Below are positions 8,680 through 19,195 of a stretch of DNA of 64,000 nt, piece by piece. Origin of the DNA: Leucobacter muris (lineage in GTDB: Bacteria > Actinomycetota > Actinomycetes > Actinomycetales > Microbacteriaceae); NCBI RefSeq assembly GCF_004028235.1, contig NZ_CP035037.1, positions 2,418,001-2,482,000 of the forward strand, read 5' to 3'. A program made the translations under genes and the position numbers. The notes below the pieces were generated by a model, which worked only from the letters and a program-made list of their open reading frames with translations, was not told where the DNA came from and searched no databases. Every line of letters begins with the position of its first letter. The first letter of the stretch is position 1.

Positions 8680-9207
8680 CTAGCTCCCGACGCGCACGCG
8701 GTACCGGGCGCAGACGAAGTCGCGATTACGCGCCGTGTCGATGAGTTCGAGTTCGAGATGGCGAGGCAGCAGCGGCCGGCCCTCGCCGAGCGTCACGGGT
8801 GCGAACTGCACCCAGAACTCGTCGAGCAGGCCCGCCTCCGCGAATTGTCCGACGAGATCGCCGCCGCCCATCACCCAGACGTCCCGGTCGCCGGCCGACG
8901 CGGCGATCTCGTCGTGCACCTCTCGCACGCTCCCCCGGGCGAAGCGCACGTCGGCACCCTCGAGCACCGGCAGCTCCCGGTGCGTGAACACCCACGTCGG
9001 CTGGGTGTACTCCCACTCCTGCTGGTTGCGCAGCAGCCAGTCGTAGGTCGAGGCGCCCATCACGAGTGCGCCGATCCCCTCGATGAAGCTCGGATACGCC
9101 ATGGGGCCCTCGAGGTCGAAGTCATGGGCGAACAGCCACTCGAGCGAGTGGTCGGGGGTCGCGATGAAACCGTCGAGGCTCGACGCGGTGTAGAAGTGGG
9201 TGGACAT
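8680..9207 (-). CDS. Dihydrofolate reductase-family protein (RibD C-terminal fold)
   Basis: The 175-residue product has the DHFR/RibD_C layout: an N-terminal strand followed by SSLDGFIATPD, the middle VMGASTYDWLLR, the NADPH-contacting VMGGGDLVGQF near residue 120, and a final PLLPRHLEL strand. Such stand-alone proteins are common in actinobacteria and are mostly uncharacterised NADPH reductases; this is not the folA dihydrofolate reductase. The ATG at 9207 was chosen over an upstream start because TATCGT lies 6 nt before it and the extra N-terminal residues look non-coding. Confidence 0.75.
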   Translation of the reverse strand: MSTHFYTASSLDGFIATPDHSLEWLFAHDFDLEGPMAYPSFIEGIGALVMGASTYDWLLRNQQEWEYTQPTWVFTHRELPVLEGADVRFARGSVREVHDEIAASAGDRDVWVMGGGDLVGQFAEAGLLDEFWVQFAPVTLGEGRPLLPRHLELELIDTARNRDFVCARYRVRVGS

Positions 9208-9213
9208 GACCCC

Positions 9214-9219
9214 ACGATA
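9214..9219 (-). promoter_or_regulatory. -10 hexamer of the DHFR-like gene (leaderless)
   Basis: TATCGT on the reverse strand ends 6 nt before the ATG at 9207. Confidence 0.35.
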
Positions 9220-9322
9220 ACCGCTCGCGGCGCGGCCACGCCGCGTGGCCCGCCCCCGGGCCACGTTGAAGGTTCATGCCCACACCTCGACAGGGCACGA
9301 GGGAGCGTAGCGACCGAGTACG

Positions 9323-9395
9323 TGCCCTGGAGAGGAATCGAACCTCCGACACCTTCTTTAGGAGAGAAGTGCTCTATCCACTGAGCTACCAAGGC
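9323..9395 (-). tRNA. tRNA-Arg (anticodon CCT)
   Basis: The cloverleaf is complete on the reverse strand. Acceptor arms GCCTTGG/CCAGGGC pair (one G-T), the D arm is GCTC...GAGC, and the anticodon stem CTTCT/AGAAG carries loop CTCCTAA, giving anticodon CCT, which reads AGG. The T arm is GGAGG TTCGATT CCTCT, followed by discriminator A. CCA is not encoded. Confidence 0.93.
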
Positions 9396-9441
9396 GCGGC
9401 CCTGCTGCGGGGCCTCTGCGAGTCTAGCAGTCTGGAGACAG

Positions 9442-9475
9442 CACAGCGGGCGGGGTCGAAACCCCGCCCGCTGTG
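9442..9475 (-). terminator. Strong hairpin after the NlpC/P60-type gene
   Basis: A perfect 15-bp stem with a UUCG loop in the reverse-strand transcript lies just past the stop at 9491. There is no U-tract, as is usual for actinobacterial hairpin terminators. Confidence 0.75.
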
Positions 9476-9490
9476 TGAAATCTCTCGGGT

Positions 9491-10207
9491 TTAGCCGAAG
9501 CGCACGACGCCGCTGGGGGCGCCGTCGATGAAGGCACCCGCGACGACGGTCTGGTTGCCGCCGTAGCCGCCGTGCACGGCCTGGCCGTTGCCGATGTAGA
9601 CCGCCACGTGGCGGCCCGACCAGATCAGCACATCGCCGGGGGCGTAGTCGCCGCTCGTGACGAGGGTGCCGCCGAGGCCGGTGTACTCGCCGATCTGGGT
9701 GCCGAGGTCACCGGCGGGGATGCCGACGGCGCGCAGCGAGTTCTCGACGAGCGCCGTGCAGTCCTGCATCACGCCGAGCTGGGCGAGGGCCGCGTTGACG
9801 ATGCCCTGGGCGCCGACGCCCGCGGGGATGTCCTTGCCCGAGAACGACGACGAGGTGGAGACCTGCTGGGCCTGCAGCTCCTCGGCGCGCTTGGCGGCCT
9901 CCTCGGCCTCCTGCTGCTGGCGCTCCTGTGCGAGAACGTCGGCGCCGACCTCGCCCTCGGGTGCGGCGATGGGCACCACGGTCTCGTCGACCTGCACGGT
10001 CTGCAGGGACTGGGCGGGGGCCTGGTAGCCGTCGATGCCGCCCTCGGGATCGGGAGCGGTCGCGTAGGCGGGAAGGCTGAAGGTGCCTACCAGTCCGAAG
10101 CTGAGTGCCGCAGCACCCGCCATCTGTGCGATTCGCTTCGCCTTCCCTGAGGTCGACCGAGCGGCGTCACCGGAGGCTACGAGCTCCGTGCTGGGGTTCT
10201 GAATCAC
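9491..10207 (-). CDS. Secreted NlpC/P60-like cell-wall hydrolase
   Basis: The 238-residue preprotein has a long N-terminus, a hydrophobic core MAGAAALSFGLVGTFSL and a likely signal-peptidase site after LPAYA (about residue 50). A Gln/Glu/Ala-rich, possibly coiled-coil linker covers residues 85-115. The C-terminal domain resembles NlpC/P60 or CHAP-type endopeptidases: a candidate catalytic Cys in VMQDCTALVENSL (near residue 149), then GDVLIWSGRHVAVYIGNG supplying the His, and HGGYGGNQ. It probably cuts or remodels peptidoglycan outside the membrane. The Cys motif differs from the usual YDCSG, so activity is likely but not certain. It has its own promoter and terminator. Confidence 0.75.
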   Translation of the reverse strand: MIQNPSTELVASGDAARSTSGKAKRIAQMAGAAALSFGLVGTFSLPAYATAPDPEGGIDGYQAPAQSLQTVQVDETVVPIAAPEGEVGADVLAQERQQQEAEEAAKRAEELQAQQVSTSSSFSGKDIPAGVGAQGIVNAALAQLGVMQDCTALVENSLRAVGIPAGDLGTQIGEYTGLGGTLVTSGDYAPGDVLIWSGRHVAVYIGNGQAVHGGYGGNQTVVAGAFIDGAPSGVVRFG

Positions 10208-10278
10208 GAGATTATCTGCCTAACGTTGCTTTGCGGTTCTCTGCGTGAGAAACGGCCTTTTCGAGCCGCGACCATTCA

Positions 10279-10307
10279 AGAGTAACCGAAGATCACGGGA
10301 ATGTCAC
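10279..10307 (-). promoter_or_regulatory. Promoter of the NlpC/P60-type gene
   Basis: On the reverse strand, GTGACA (-35) and TACTCT (-10) are separated by exactly 17 bp. The predicted start leaves a leader of roughly 65 nt before the ATG at 10207. Confidence 0.5.
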
Positions 10308-10394
10308 GCTCGGGTCACGAAACCCTCAACCTCCCTTGAAACTTCAGGGATCTCGGGCTGTTCGAGGGGCCGAAAGTCTCTCGACGCCGAGAGA

Positions 10395-11762
<1,368 letters not shown>

Positions 11763-11781
11763 CTATCAGCTCCATTGCGAA

Positions 11782-11829
11782 CGGGTCGGTGCAGACCCGC
11801 CGATTACAGGTTCACCCGCTCGCGCGGGT
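11782..11829 (-). terminator. Two tandem hairpins after ideR
   Basis: CGGGTC/GACCCG (11782-11799) and ACCCGC/GCGGGT (11814-11829) form two short stems just past the ideR stop. They probably end the ideR transcript before gdhA. Confidence 0.45.
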
Positions 11830-11835
11830 TCGTCT

Positions 11836-12528
11836 CTACACCGAGACGAAGATGTGGGCGGCGACCTCGAACGGCAGGTCGATCGCCTCTTCGGATCCGT
11901 CAACCTCGACGTGCACGACATCGCCGTTGCGCGTGAAGGTGGCGGAGCGGCCGGGCACCACGCCCGCCGCCGCGAGCTGCTCGAGCAGTTCGGGATCGAC
12001 CTGCATCGGCTCGGCGAGGCGCTTGATGTTCGCCGACACGGAGCGGTCCAACTCGATGAGCAGCTCCCCCAGCCCGGTGACGCCGGTCTGGAAGGCGCCC
12101 GTGCGGACGCCGCCGAGCTCCTCGAGGCCCGGGATCGGGTTGCCGTAGGGCGACTCGGTGGGCCGGCCGAGGATGTCGAGGAGCTTGCGCTCGACGCGCT
12201 CGCTCATCACGTGCTCCCAGCGGCAGGCCTCTTCGTGCACGTACTCCCACTCGAGGCCGATCACATCGGCGAGCAGGCGCTCGGCGAGCCGGTGCTTGCG
12301 CATGACGTGCACCGCCTTCATGCGCCCGTCCGGGGTCAGCTCGAGTCGACGGTCGTCGGTGACGATCACGAGACCGTCGCGCTCCATGCGGCCGACGGTC
12401 TGCGACACCGTGGGGCCGGAGTGCCCGAGTCGCTCGGAGATGCGCGCGCGCAACGGCACGATCCCCTCTTCCTCGAGCTCGAGGATGGTGCGGAGATACA
12501 TCTCGGTCGTATCGATGAGATCAGTCAT
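11836..12528 (-). CDS. ideR: Iron-dependent transcriptional repressor IdeR/DtxR
   Basis: The 230-residue protein matches the IdeR/DtxR subgroup closely. It starts MTDLIDTTEMYLRT with the metal-ligand Met at position 10 and has the winged-helix recognition segment SGPTVSQTVGRMERDGL. The metal-site block contains KHRLAER, VHEEACRWEHVMS (Cys, Glu and His ligands) and the dimerisation helices; a C-terminal SH3-like domain completes it. With ferrous iron it binds 19-bp boxes and represses iron-uptake genes. The ATG at 12528 has GGAG 6 nt upstream; a longer start is unneeded. Likely local targets are the two IdeR-like boxes in the heme-uptake locus at 31.7 and 38.2 kb. Confidence 0.93.
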   Translation of the reverse strand: MTDLIDTTEMYLRTILELEEEGIVPLRARISERLGHSGPTVSQTVGRMERDGLVIVTDDRRLELTPDGRMKAVHVMRKHRLAERLLADVIGLEWEYVHEEACRWEHVMSERVERKLLDILGRPTESPYGNPIPGLEELGGVRTGAFQTGVTGLGELLIELDRSVSANIKRLAEPMQVDPELLEQLAAAGVVPGRSATFTRNGDVVHVEVDGSEEAIDLPFEVAAHIFVSV

Positions 12529-12670
12529 CGCCGTCTCCTCTGCACGGAGTTGCACACGCGGCGCCGGGCGCCAGGGATACCAGCCTAGAGCATCCTCGGG
12601 GGCGTTCCGCGACCCGAGATGCGGGCGGCCGCCCGTCGCGGCCCGGTCGCTGCGCGTCCGAGGCCGTCGA

Positions 12671-12676
12671 TAAGAT
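12671..12676 (+). promoter_or_regulatory. -10 hexamer of serC (leaderless)
   Basis: TAAGAT ends 7 nt before the serC ATG at 12684, and no ribosome binding site is present between them. Confidence 0.5.
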
Positions 12677-12680
12677 ATGA

Positions 12681-13802
<1,122 letters not shown>

Positions 13803-13825
13803 TCGCACGCGCTCGGCGCGGGTCG

Positions 13826-13878
13826 CCGTACGACAGAGCCCCTCCGATCCTCGGGATCGGAGGGGCTCTGTCGTACGG
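13826..13878. terminator. Bidirectional 25-bp perfect hairpin between serC and the DUF3027 gene
   Basis: Two 25-nt arms (13826-13850 and 13854-13878) are exact reverse complements around a 3-nt TCG loop. There is no U-tract on either strand. The position between convergent genes fits a shared terminator. Confidence 0.85.
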
Positions 13879-13886
13879 GCGCCCGG

Positions 13887-14716
13887 TCACTCCTCCTCAG
13901 AGCCCCCCCCTGCGCGGCGGCGGAGCCGGATTCTCCATCGTGGTCATCGTCTTCGTTCGGCTCGTCGGCGTCGTCGTCTTCGTCGTCATCGGAGTCATCG
14001 ACGTCGTCGGTATCCTCGTCGAACAGCTCGGTCTCGTCGGCGTCGTCCTCGCGGTCCTCATCGAAGTCGTCGTCATCGGAGTCGTCGTGGGAGTCTTCCT
14101 CGAGGTCGACCCCGTCGATCTCGTCGTCGAAGTCACTGAAGTCGTTGTCGAGGATGTCGGCGTCGGCGTCCACGTCGTCCTCGTCGCTGAGCTCGGCCGC
14201 CGCAGCCTCGGCGGCCGCGGCCTCGTCGGCCGCCTGCTTCGCCTGCGCCTCGCGATACTGCGCCAGCCGCACCGACCACGGCACCCACTCGGGCGCCACG
14301 ACCGCGCCCTCGCCGGGCAGCAGTTCGACCTCGAGCACGTTGACGGGCGACTGCTCGTCGACGCGGGCGAGCGTCGCGGCCCACCGCCAGCCGGGGTAGC
14401 CGGCGAGGCGGCACTCGAAGAAGAGGGTGAGCACGTGATCCTCGTGCGCCTCGTAACCGGCGTCCGAGCCGATCGACCCCGCGTCGGCGATCTCCGTGAG
14501 TGCCTCGCGGGCCTGCTCGCGGGCGGCGAGCAGCACGGGGTCGGCAGTGGGAGTCGCCTGATCGGCGTGCTCGCTCGCGGCGACCGCCGCGGCCTCAGCG
14601 GGTTGCACGGTCTCAGCGGGCTGCACGACCTCGGTCGCTGCGGCCTCGGGGCTCGCCCCGACGGTCTCAGGCGCCTGCTCCGCGGGTTCGGCCGCGGCCT
14701 CGTGCGGCTCAGACAT
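13887..14716 (-). CDS. DUF3027 family protein with acidic tail, apparent 1-nt deletion near the 3' end
   Basis: The protein begins MSEPHEAAAEP at 14716, overlapping the cold-shock gene stop by 8 nt. After an Ala/Glu/Pro-rich segment the conserved core reads HVLTLFFECRLAGYPGWRW, then VLEVELLPGEGA and APEWVPWSVRLAQYREAQ, the DUF3027 signature. The last third is extremely Asp/Glu-rich. As sequenced, the frame continues through the 25-bp terminator to 13799, which is implausible. One extra C in the C8 run at 13903-13910 would give an ending QGGGSEEE and stop at 13887-13889, just before the hairpin; I use that end. Function is unknown; coupling to a cold-shock protein suggests an RNA-related role. 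Confidence 0.7.
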
Positions 14717-15086
14717 CGAAATCGTCCGCGACGTGGCGAAGCATGGTGGCGACCTTGCGCGACTGGGCACGCTCGGGGTACTGCCCCTTCTTGAGCCTGG
14801 CGCCGAGCCCGTCGAGCAGCTTCACGAGATCTTCGACGATGACCGCCATCTCGTCGGCCGACTTGCGGTTGCGCTTCGCGAGGCGCGGGGTGTCAAGCAC
14901 GCGCACCGAGAGCGCCTGCGGCCCCTTCCGGCCGTCGGCGACGCTGTACTCCAGGCGCGTTCCGGGCTGCACGTCGGCACCGTCAGGGATCACCGACGCG
15001 TGCAGGTACACCTGCGCTCCGTCATCACCCTGGATGAACCCGAAGCCCCTCGCCTCGTCATAGAACCTGACCTTGCCGTTCGGCAT
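14709..15086 (-). CDS. Cold-shock domain protein with C-terminal extension
   Basis: The 125-residue protein has an N-terminal cold-shock domain (about residues 1-65). It contains GKVRFYDEARGFGFIQ, holding RNP1, and VYLHASVI, holding RNP2, so it should bind single-stranded RNA or DNA. The remaining 60 residues are helical and basic and are absent from the short CspA proteins. The ATG at 15086 is preceded by a GGAGAGGA purine block. It is first in an operon with the DUF3027 gene, overlapping by 8 nt. Confidence 0.85.
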   Translation of the reverse strand: MPNGKVRFYDEARGFGFIQGDDGAQVYLHASVIPDGADVQPGTRLEYSVADGRKGPQALSVRVLDTPRLAKRNRKSADEMAVIVEDLVKLLDGLGARLKKGQYPERAQSRKVATMLRHVADDFDV

Positions 15087-15220
15087 GCCTCGTTCCTCTC
15101 CTGTCCGGCGGATCTCCGCTGCTCGGATCTTCCGCTTCCTGAACCGCGATCACCGCGTGATCGCATACCCGGTCAAGTCTATCCGGCCGAGCTTCGCAGT
15201 ACACGCAGCGGATCCCGCGG

Positions 15221-15226
15221 TAAAAT
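15221..15226 (+). promoter_or_regulatory. -10 hexamer of the small membrane-protein gene (leaderless)
   Basis: TAAAAT ends 7 nt before the ATG at 15234. It is the best -10 match among the leaderless candidates in the window. Confidence 0.55.
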
Positions 15227-15233
15227 GGACCGG

Positions 15234-15500
15234 ATGTCGACCGAACCCAGCTCCCCCTCGCTTCTCGAGCGCATTCTCGCGTATGCCTCGCTCACCATCA
15301 TCGCGGTGGCGCTCCTGTCGTTCTTCGCCACGCTCATCGTGGGCATGAACGACCGCTTCGCCATGGCCGAGGGCCTGTGGCCGTTCGTCTACGGCTTCTC
15401 ACTGTTCGGTCTGCCCGTCGGCTTCGTGCTGCTGATCCTTCTGCTGATCCTGAGCCAGCGCAGGCGCCGCGCCGAGTTCCGGCGCGAACACGGGCGCTGA
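15234..15500 (+). CDS. Small membrane protein, two helices
   Basis: The 88-residue product has two hydrophobic helices, roughly residues 14-36 and 48-72, and a basic C-terminal tail (QRRRRAEFRREHGR) that should face the cytoplasm. No family is recognised with confidence. The ATG at 15234 sits 7 nt after a TAAAAT -10 element, indicating leaderless transcription. The next gene starts only 15 bp downstream, so it probably heads the transcript that includes the helicase-associated protein. Confidence 0.65.
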   Translation: MSTEPSSPSLLERILAYASLTIIAVALLSFFATLIVGMNDRFAMAEGLWPFVYGFSLFGLPVGFVLLILLLILSQRRRRAEFRREHGR

Positions 15501-15514
15501 GCGCCCCTCACGAC

Positions 15515-17419
15515 ATGAGCGGCATCCTCGCGCTCGCCTCCGCCGTCGCGGGGATGGATCGCTCCGCGCTGCAGTCGCTCGTGCGCCGTCGGCGGGTGCA
15601 GTCGCCCGCGAGTGTGCTCGATCCGATCGGCCTCGCCACCGAGCTGCTGCGCCCGGAGTCGGTCGCGCGCACGCTGGCGGGCCTCGATCGGCGCGGTCTC
15701 GCCGCGCTGCTGGATCCGCGCGGCGCCGCTCCATCGGAGCTCGCGCTGTTGACGGGGCTCGGACTGCTCGGGATCGAGGAGCGGCACGGCGGATCCGATC
15801 CGGTGCCGCTGCCCGAGGTGGAGGCGGTGCTGCGCGACGCGCTCCAGGCGGCGGGCATCGACGCCGGGTCGCTGACGCTCGAGGCCGACGAGCCCGCCCC
15901 CGCGGAGACCCCCGGCGCAGCCGCCGCTGACGGCTCGCACTCCTGGTACGCGACGGGGCTCACGGCCGTGGCGCAGGCGGCGGAGAGCCTGCGCGCGCTG
16001 AGGGAGCGGCCCGGACGCCTCAATCGCACCGGCACGGTCGCGGTGGCGACGGTGCGAGCGCTCTCCGAGACGACGCGCATCGAGGCCGACCCGCTGGCAC
16101 GCACGCTCACCGCCCTCGACCGGGCCGCGCTCACGAGCACCGCGGTCTCGGACGCGGCGCTGATCCCGTCGTCCCGCGCCCCCGCGTGGCTCGACGCCGC
16201 CCCCGCCGCCCGCTGGGCCGCCCTCGCCGAGGCGACGCTCGTGTCGATGAGCCCCGAACTGAGCGCGACGCTGCGGAGTGGCGACACCGCCGATCTCGCC
16301 GGAGCCGCGGCGGCGCTGCCGCAGAGGTTCCCGCTGCTGCCGGAGGCGGAGTTCGCCGCCGCGCGATCCTTCGCGGCCGATGCCGAGCACCTCGGCCTCA
16401 CCGTGCGGGGACGCCTCAGCGAGGTCGCACTGCGGCTGCTCGCCGGCGAACGCGCCGAGGCGGGCGCCCTGATCGATCGGATCTTCCCGGCGGCCTCGCC
16501 CGGCGTCTACGTGCAGCCCGACCTCAGCGTCGTCGTCCCCGGCCCCCTCTCCCCCGGCGACGAGGCCCTGCTGGCCTCGCTCACCGCCCCCGAGCACGTG
16601 GGCGTGGCCTCGACCCGCCGCATCACCGAGGCCTCGGTGTCGTCCGCACTGCAGCGCGGGCTTCCCGCCTCGGAGGCCCGGGCTGCGTTCGATCGGCTCT
16701 CGCTCACCGGCATCCCCCAGCCGCTCGACTACCTGCTGGGGTCGCTCGCCGAGCGGCTCGGCAGCATCATCGTCGACGAGCACGATGGCGACGGCGGCCG
16801 CACCCGCATCACGGTCGCGCGCCCCGACCTCGCCGAGACCCTGCTCGTCGACCGAGCGCTGCAGCACCTCCAGCTGCGGCGAGCCCCCGCGGTCGCGCGG
16901 TCCGCGGCCCCGGGCACCGCCGCCGCGGGCGAGACCACGCTCTTCTCCCGACTGCGCATCGACCACGTGCTCGCCGCGCTCGCCGACGCCCGCTACCACG
17001 CCACGGGCAGGCGATCCGCGGATCCCGCACCCGGCTCGCGCACCGCGACGCCTGCCGCCGCGGGCGCATCCGTCGCAGGCGCGCCCCGGGACGATGCACC
17101 GGCGCCTCCCGAGGATCCCGCCGCCGCGTCGAGCGCGCCGGCCGAACCGCAGCTGTCGGAGCCCCTGGCGGCGCTCGTCGACCGCGTCTTCGCCGCCGCG
17201 CACTCCCAACCGGGCGCGGGAGACTTCACGCGTCGACTCGAACTCGCGATCCGGGACCGCAGCCCCGTGCGCGTCACCGCCGAGGCCCGCGGAGAGAGCC
17301 GCACCTTCACACTGCTGCCGGTCTCGGTGAACGCGGGGCGCCTGCGCGCGAGCGATGCGGGGGCCGGCGTCGAGCGCACCCTGCCGATCAGCACGATCAC
17401 CGCGGTCGACCCCGCCTGA
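15515..17419 (+). CDS. Helicase-associated protein, partner of bacterial XPB
   Basis: The 634-residue protein belongs to the actinobacterial family (Helicase_C_3/XPB N-terminal-like domain) whose genes usually lie next to a bacterial XPB helicase gene, as here. Visible features are an N-terminal helical region (MDRSALQSLVRRRRVQSP), a central block with PGVYVQPDLSVVVPG and AFDRLSLTGIPQPLDYLL, an Ala/Pro-rich linker around residues 505-545, and a C-terminal WYL-like segment with VTAEARGESRTFTLLPVSV. There are no Walker motifs. It probably works with XPB in DNA repair or transcription-coupled processes (inferred from conserved adjacency). The ATG at 15515 follows the small membrane-protein gene by 14 bp. 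Confidence 0.75.
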   Translation: MSGILALASAVAGMDRSALQSLVRRRRVQSPASVLDPIGLATELLRPESVARTLAGLDRRGLAALLDPRGAAPSELALLTGLGLLGIEERHGGSDPVPLPEVEAVLRDALQAAGIDAGSLTLEADEPAPAETPGAAAADGSHSWYATGLTAVAQAAESLRALRERPGRLNRTGTVAVATVRALSETTRIEADPLARTLTALDRAALTSTAVSDAALIPSSRAPAWLDAAPAARWAALAEATLVSMSPELSATLRSGDTADLAGAAAALPQRFPLLPEAEFAAARSFAADAEHLGLTVRGRLSEVALRLLAGERAEAGALIDRIFPAASPGVYVQPDLSVVVPGPLSPGDEALLASLTAPEHVGVASTRRITEASVSSALQRGLPASEARAAFDRLSLTGIPQPLDYLLGSLAERLGSIIVDEHDGDGGRTRITVARPDLAETLLVDRALQHLQLRRAPAVARSAAPGTAAAGETTLFSRLRIDHVLAALADARYHATGRRSADPAPGSRTATPAAAGASVAGAPRDDAPAPPEDPAAASSAPAEPQLSEPLAALVDRVFAAAHSQPGAGDFTRRLELAIRDRSPVRVTAEARGESRTFTLLPVSVNAGRLRASDAGAGVERTLPISTITAVDPA

Positions 17420-17470
17420 TCCCGGCCTCCGAACCGGCATCCCCAGCAGAAGATTCCAATCCGCGCCGCG

Positions 17471-17476
17471 TAGAAT
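17471..17476 (+). promoter_or_regulatory. -10 hexamer of the XPB gene (leaderless)
   Basis: TAGAAT ends 8 nt before the ATG at 17485. The helicase can thus be transcribed separately from its upstream partner. Confidence 0.5.
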
Positions 17477-17484
17477 CGACAGCT

Positions 17485-19161
17485 ATGACTCTCGGGCCCC
17501 TCATCGTGCAGAGCGACCACACCGTGCTCCTGGAGGTCGCGCACCCCGACGCAGAAGACGCCCGCCACGAGCTCGCCGTCTTCGCCGAGCTCGAGCGCGC
17601 CCCCGAGCACATCCACACCTACCGGGTCACGCGGCTCGGCCTCTGGAACGCGCGCGCCGCCGGGCACACCGCCGAAGAGATCCTCGGCACGCTGAACCGC
17701 TACGCCAAGTTCCCCGTGCCCGCCGGGGTCGCGAGCGAGATCGAGGACACGATGCGCCGCTACGGGCGCCTCACCATCGAGCGCCTCTCGAGCGACGAGG
17801 CGCCGGCCTCCCCGTCCGCCGACGACACCGCGGCCCCGCAGCTCGTGCTGCGCTCCGACGACCCGGCGATCCTGCGCGAGGTCACCAGCGCGAAGAAGAT
17901 CGCCCCGCTGCTCGGCAACCGCATCGACGAGCGCACCTACCCGCTCGAGCCCTGGGCGCGCGGCGAACTCAAGCAGCAGCTCGTGTCTCGCGGCTGGCCC
18001 GCCGAGGATCTCGCGGGCTACACCCCCGGCGAACCCTACGGCATCGACCTCGAGCAGCAGGGCTGGCACCTGCGCGACTACCAGGCCAAGGCGGTCGAGG
18101 CGTTCCAGCGCGGCGGCTCGGGCGTGGTCGTGCTGCCGTGCGGCGCCGGCAAGACGATCGTGGGTGCGGCGGCGATGGCCGAGGTGGGGGCGAAGACGCT
18201 GATCCTCGTCACCAACGCGGTCTCGGCTCGCCAGTGGCGCGACGAGCTGCTGCGCCGCACCTCGCTCACCGAGGACGAGATCGGAGAGTACTCCGGGCAG
18301 GTCAAGGAGATCAGACCGGTCACCATCGCCACCTACCAGATCCTCACGAGCCGACGGAAGGGCGAGTATCAGCACCTCTCGCTGCTCGACGCCGAAGACT
18401 GGGGCGTGATCGTCTACGACGAGGTGCACCTGCTGCCGGCCCCCGTATTCAAGCTCACCGCCGACCTGCAGGCGCGCCGCCGCCTCGGCCTCACCGCCAC
18501 GCTCGTGCGCGAGGACGGTCGCGAGGGCGACGTGTTCAGCCTGATCGGCCCGAAGCGCTACGACGCCGCGTGGAAAGACATCGAGGCGCAGGGCTTCATC
18601 GCCCCCGCCGCGTGCTTCGAGGTGCGGGTCGAGCTGCCCGAGTCGGAACGCATGGACTACGCGGTCGCCGAGGATCAGGATCGCTACCGCATCGCCTCGT
18701 CGACCCCCGAGAAGCAGCGCATCGCGCAGCGCATCATCGAGAAGCACCCCGGCGAGAGCGTGCTCGTGATCGGCCAGTACATCGACCAGCTCGAGGCGAT
18801 GTCCGACGCGCTCGGGGCGCCGCTCATCACCGGCCAGACCCCCGTCGACGAGCGCGAGCAGCTCTTCCAGGCGTTCCGCAGCGGCGAAGAGCGGATCCTC
18901 GTCGTCTCGAAGGTCGCGAACTTCTCGGTCGACCTTCCCGACGCGTCGGTCGCGATCCAGATCTCGGGATCGTTCGGCTCGCGCCAGGAGGAGGCGCAGC
19001 GCCTCGGCCGTCTGCTGCGCCCCAAGGCCGCCGGCATCACGGCGTCGTTCTACACGCTCATCGCGCGCGACACCGTCGACCAGGACTTCGCGCAGAACCG
19101 CCAGCGATTCCTCGCCGAGCAGGGGTACAGCTACACGATTCTCGACGCGCACGAGGTGTAG
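17485..19161 (+). CDS. Bacterial XPB/Ssl2-type DNA helicase
   Basis: The 558-residue protein is a superfamily II helicase of the XPB/ERCC3 type found in actinobacteria. An N-terminal domain (residues 1-180) precedes the helicase core: motif I VVLPCGAGKTIVG, motif II as DEVH in VIVYDEVHLLP, motif III LGLTATLVRED, and motif VI QRLGRLLRP. A DNA-damage-recognition-like region precedes motif I. It should unwind DNA 3'-5' with ATP; the bacterial role in repair is only partly understood. It lies 65 bp after its usual partner gene and has its own TAGAAT -10 element. Confidence 0.92.
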   Translation: MTLGPLIVQSDHTVLLEVAHPDAEDARHELAVFAELERAPEHIHTYRVTRLGLWNARAAGHTAEEILGTLNRYAKFPVPAGVASEIEDTMRRYGRLTIERLSSDEAPASPSADDTAAPQLVLRSDDPAILREVTSAKKIAPLLGNRIDERTYPLEPWARGELKQQLVSRGWPAEDLAGYTPGEPYGIDLEQQGWHLRDYQAKAVEAFQRGGSGVVVLPCGAGKTIVGAAAMAEVGAKTLILVTNAVSARQWRDELLRRTSLTEDEIGEYSGQVKEIRPVTIATYQILTSRRKGEYQHLSLLDAEDWGVIVYDEVHLLPAPVFKLTADLQARRRLGLTATLVREDGREGDVFSLIGPKRYDAAWKDIEAQGFIAPAACFEVRVELPESERMDYAVAEDQDRYRIASSTPEKQRIAQRIIEKHPGESVLVIGQYIDQLEAMSDALGAPLITGQTPVDEREQLFQAFRSGEERILVVSKVANFSVDLPDASVAIQISGSFGSRQEEAQRLGRLLRPKAAGITASFYTLIARDTVDQDFAQNRQRFLAEQGYSYTILDAHEV

Positions 19162-19176
19162 GCGGCCGAGGCCGCC
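19161..19176. terminator. Short GC hairpin between convergent genes
   Basis: GGCGGC/GCCGCC with a CGAG loop begins at the XPB stop codon and precedes the convergent regulator gene. It is short, so this is a weak call. Confidence 0.35.
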
Positions 19177-19195
19177 CGACCCCTCCGGGCACGCC

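Noticed and set aside
10208..10394. Possible c-di-AMP (ydaO-type) riboswitch upstream of the NlpC/P60-type gene
   Set aside because: These riboswitches often precede wall hydrolase genes, but the conserved core motifs are not visible; only a promoter was supported.
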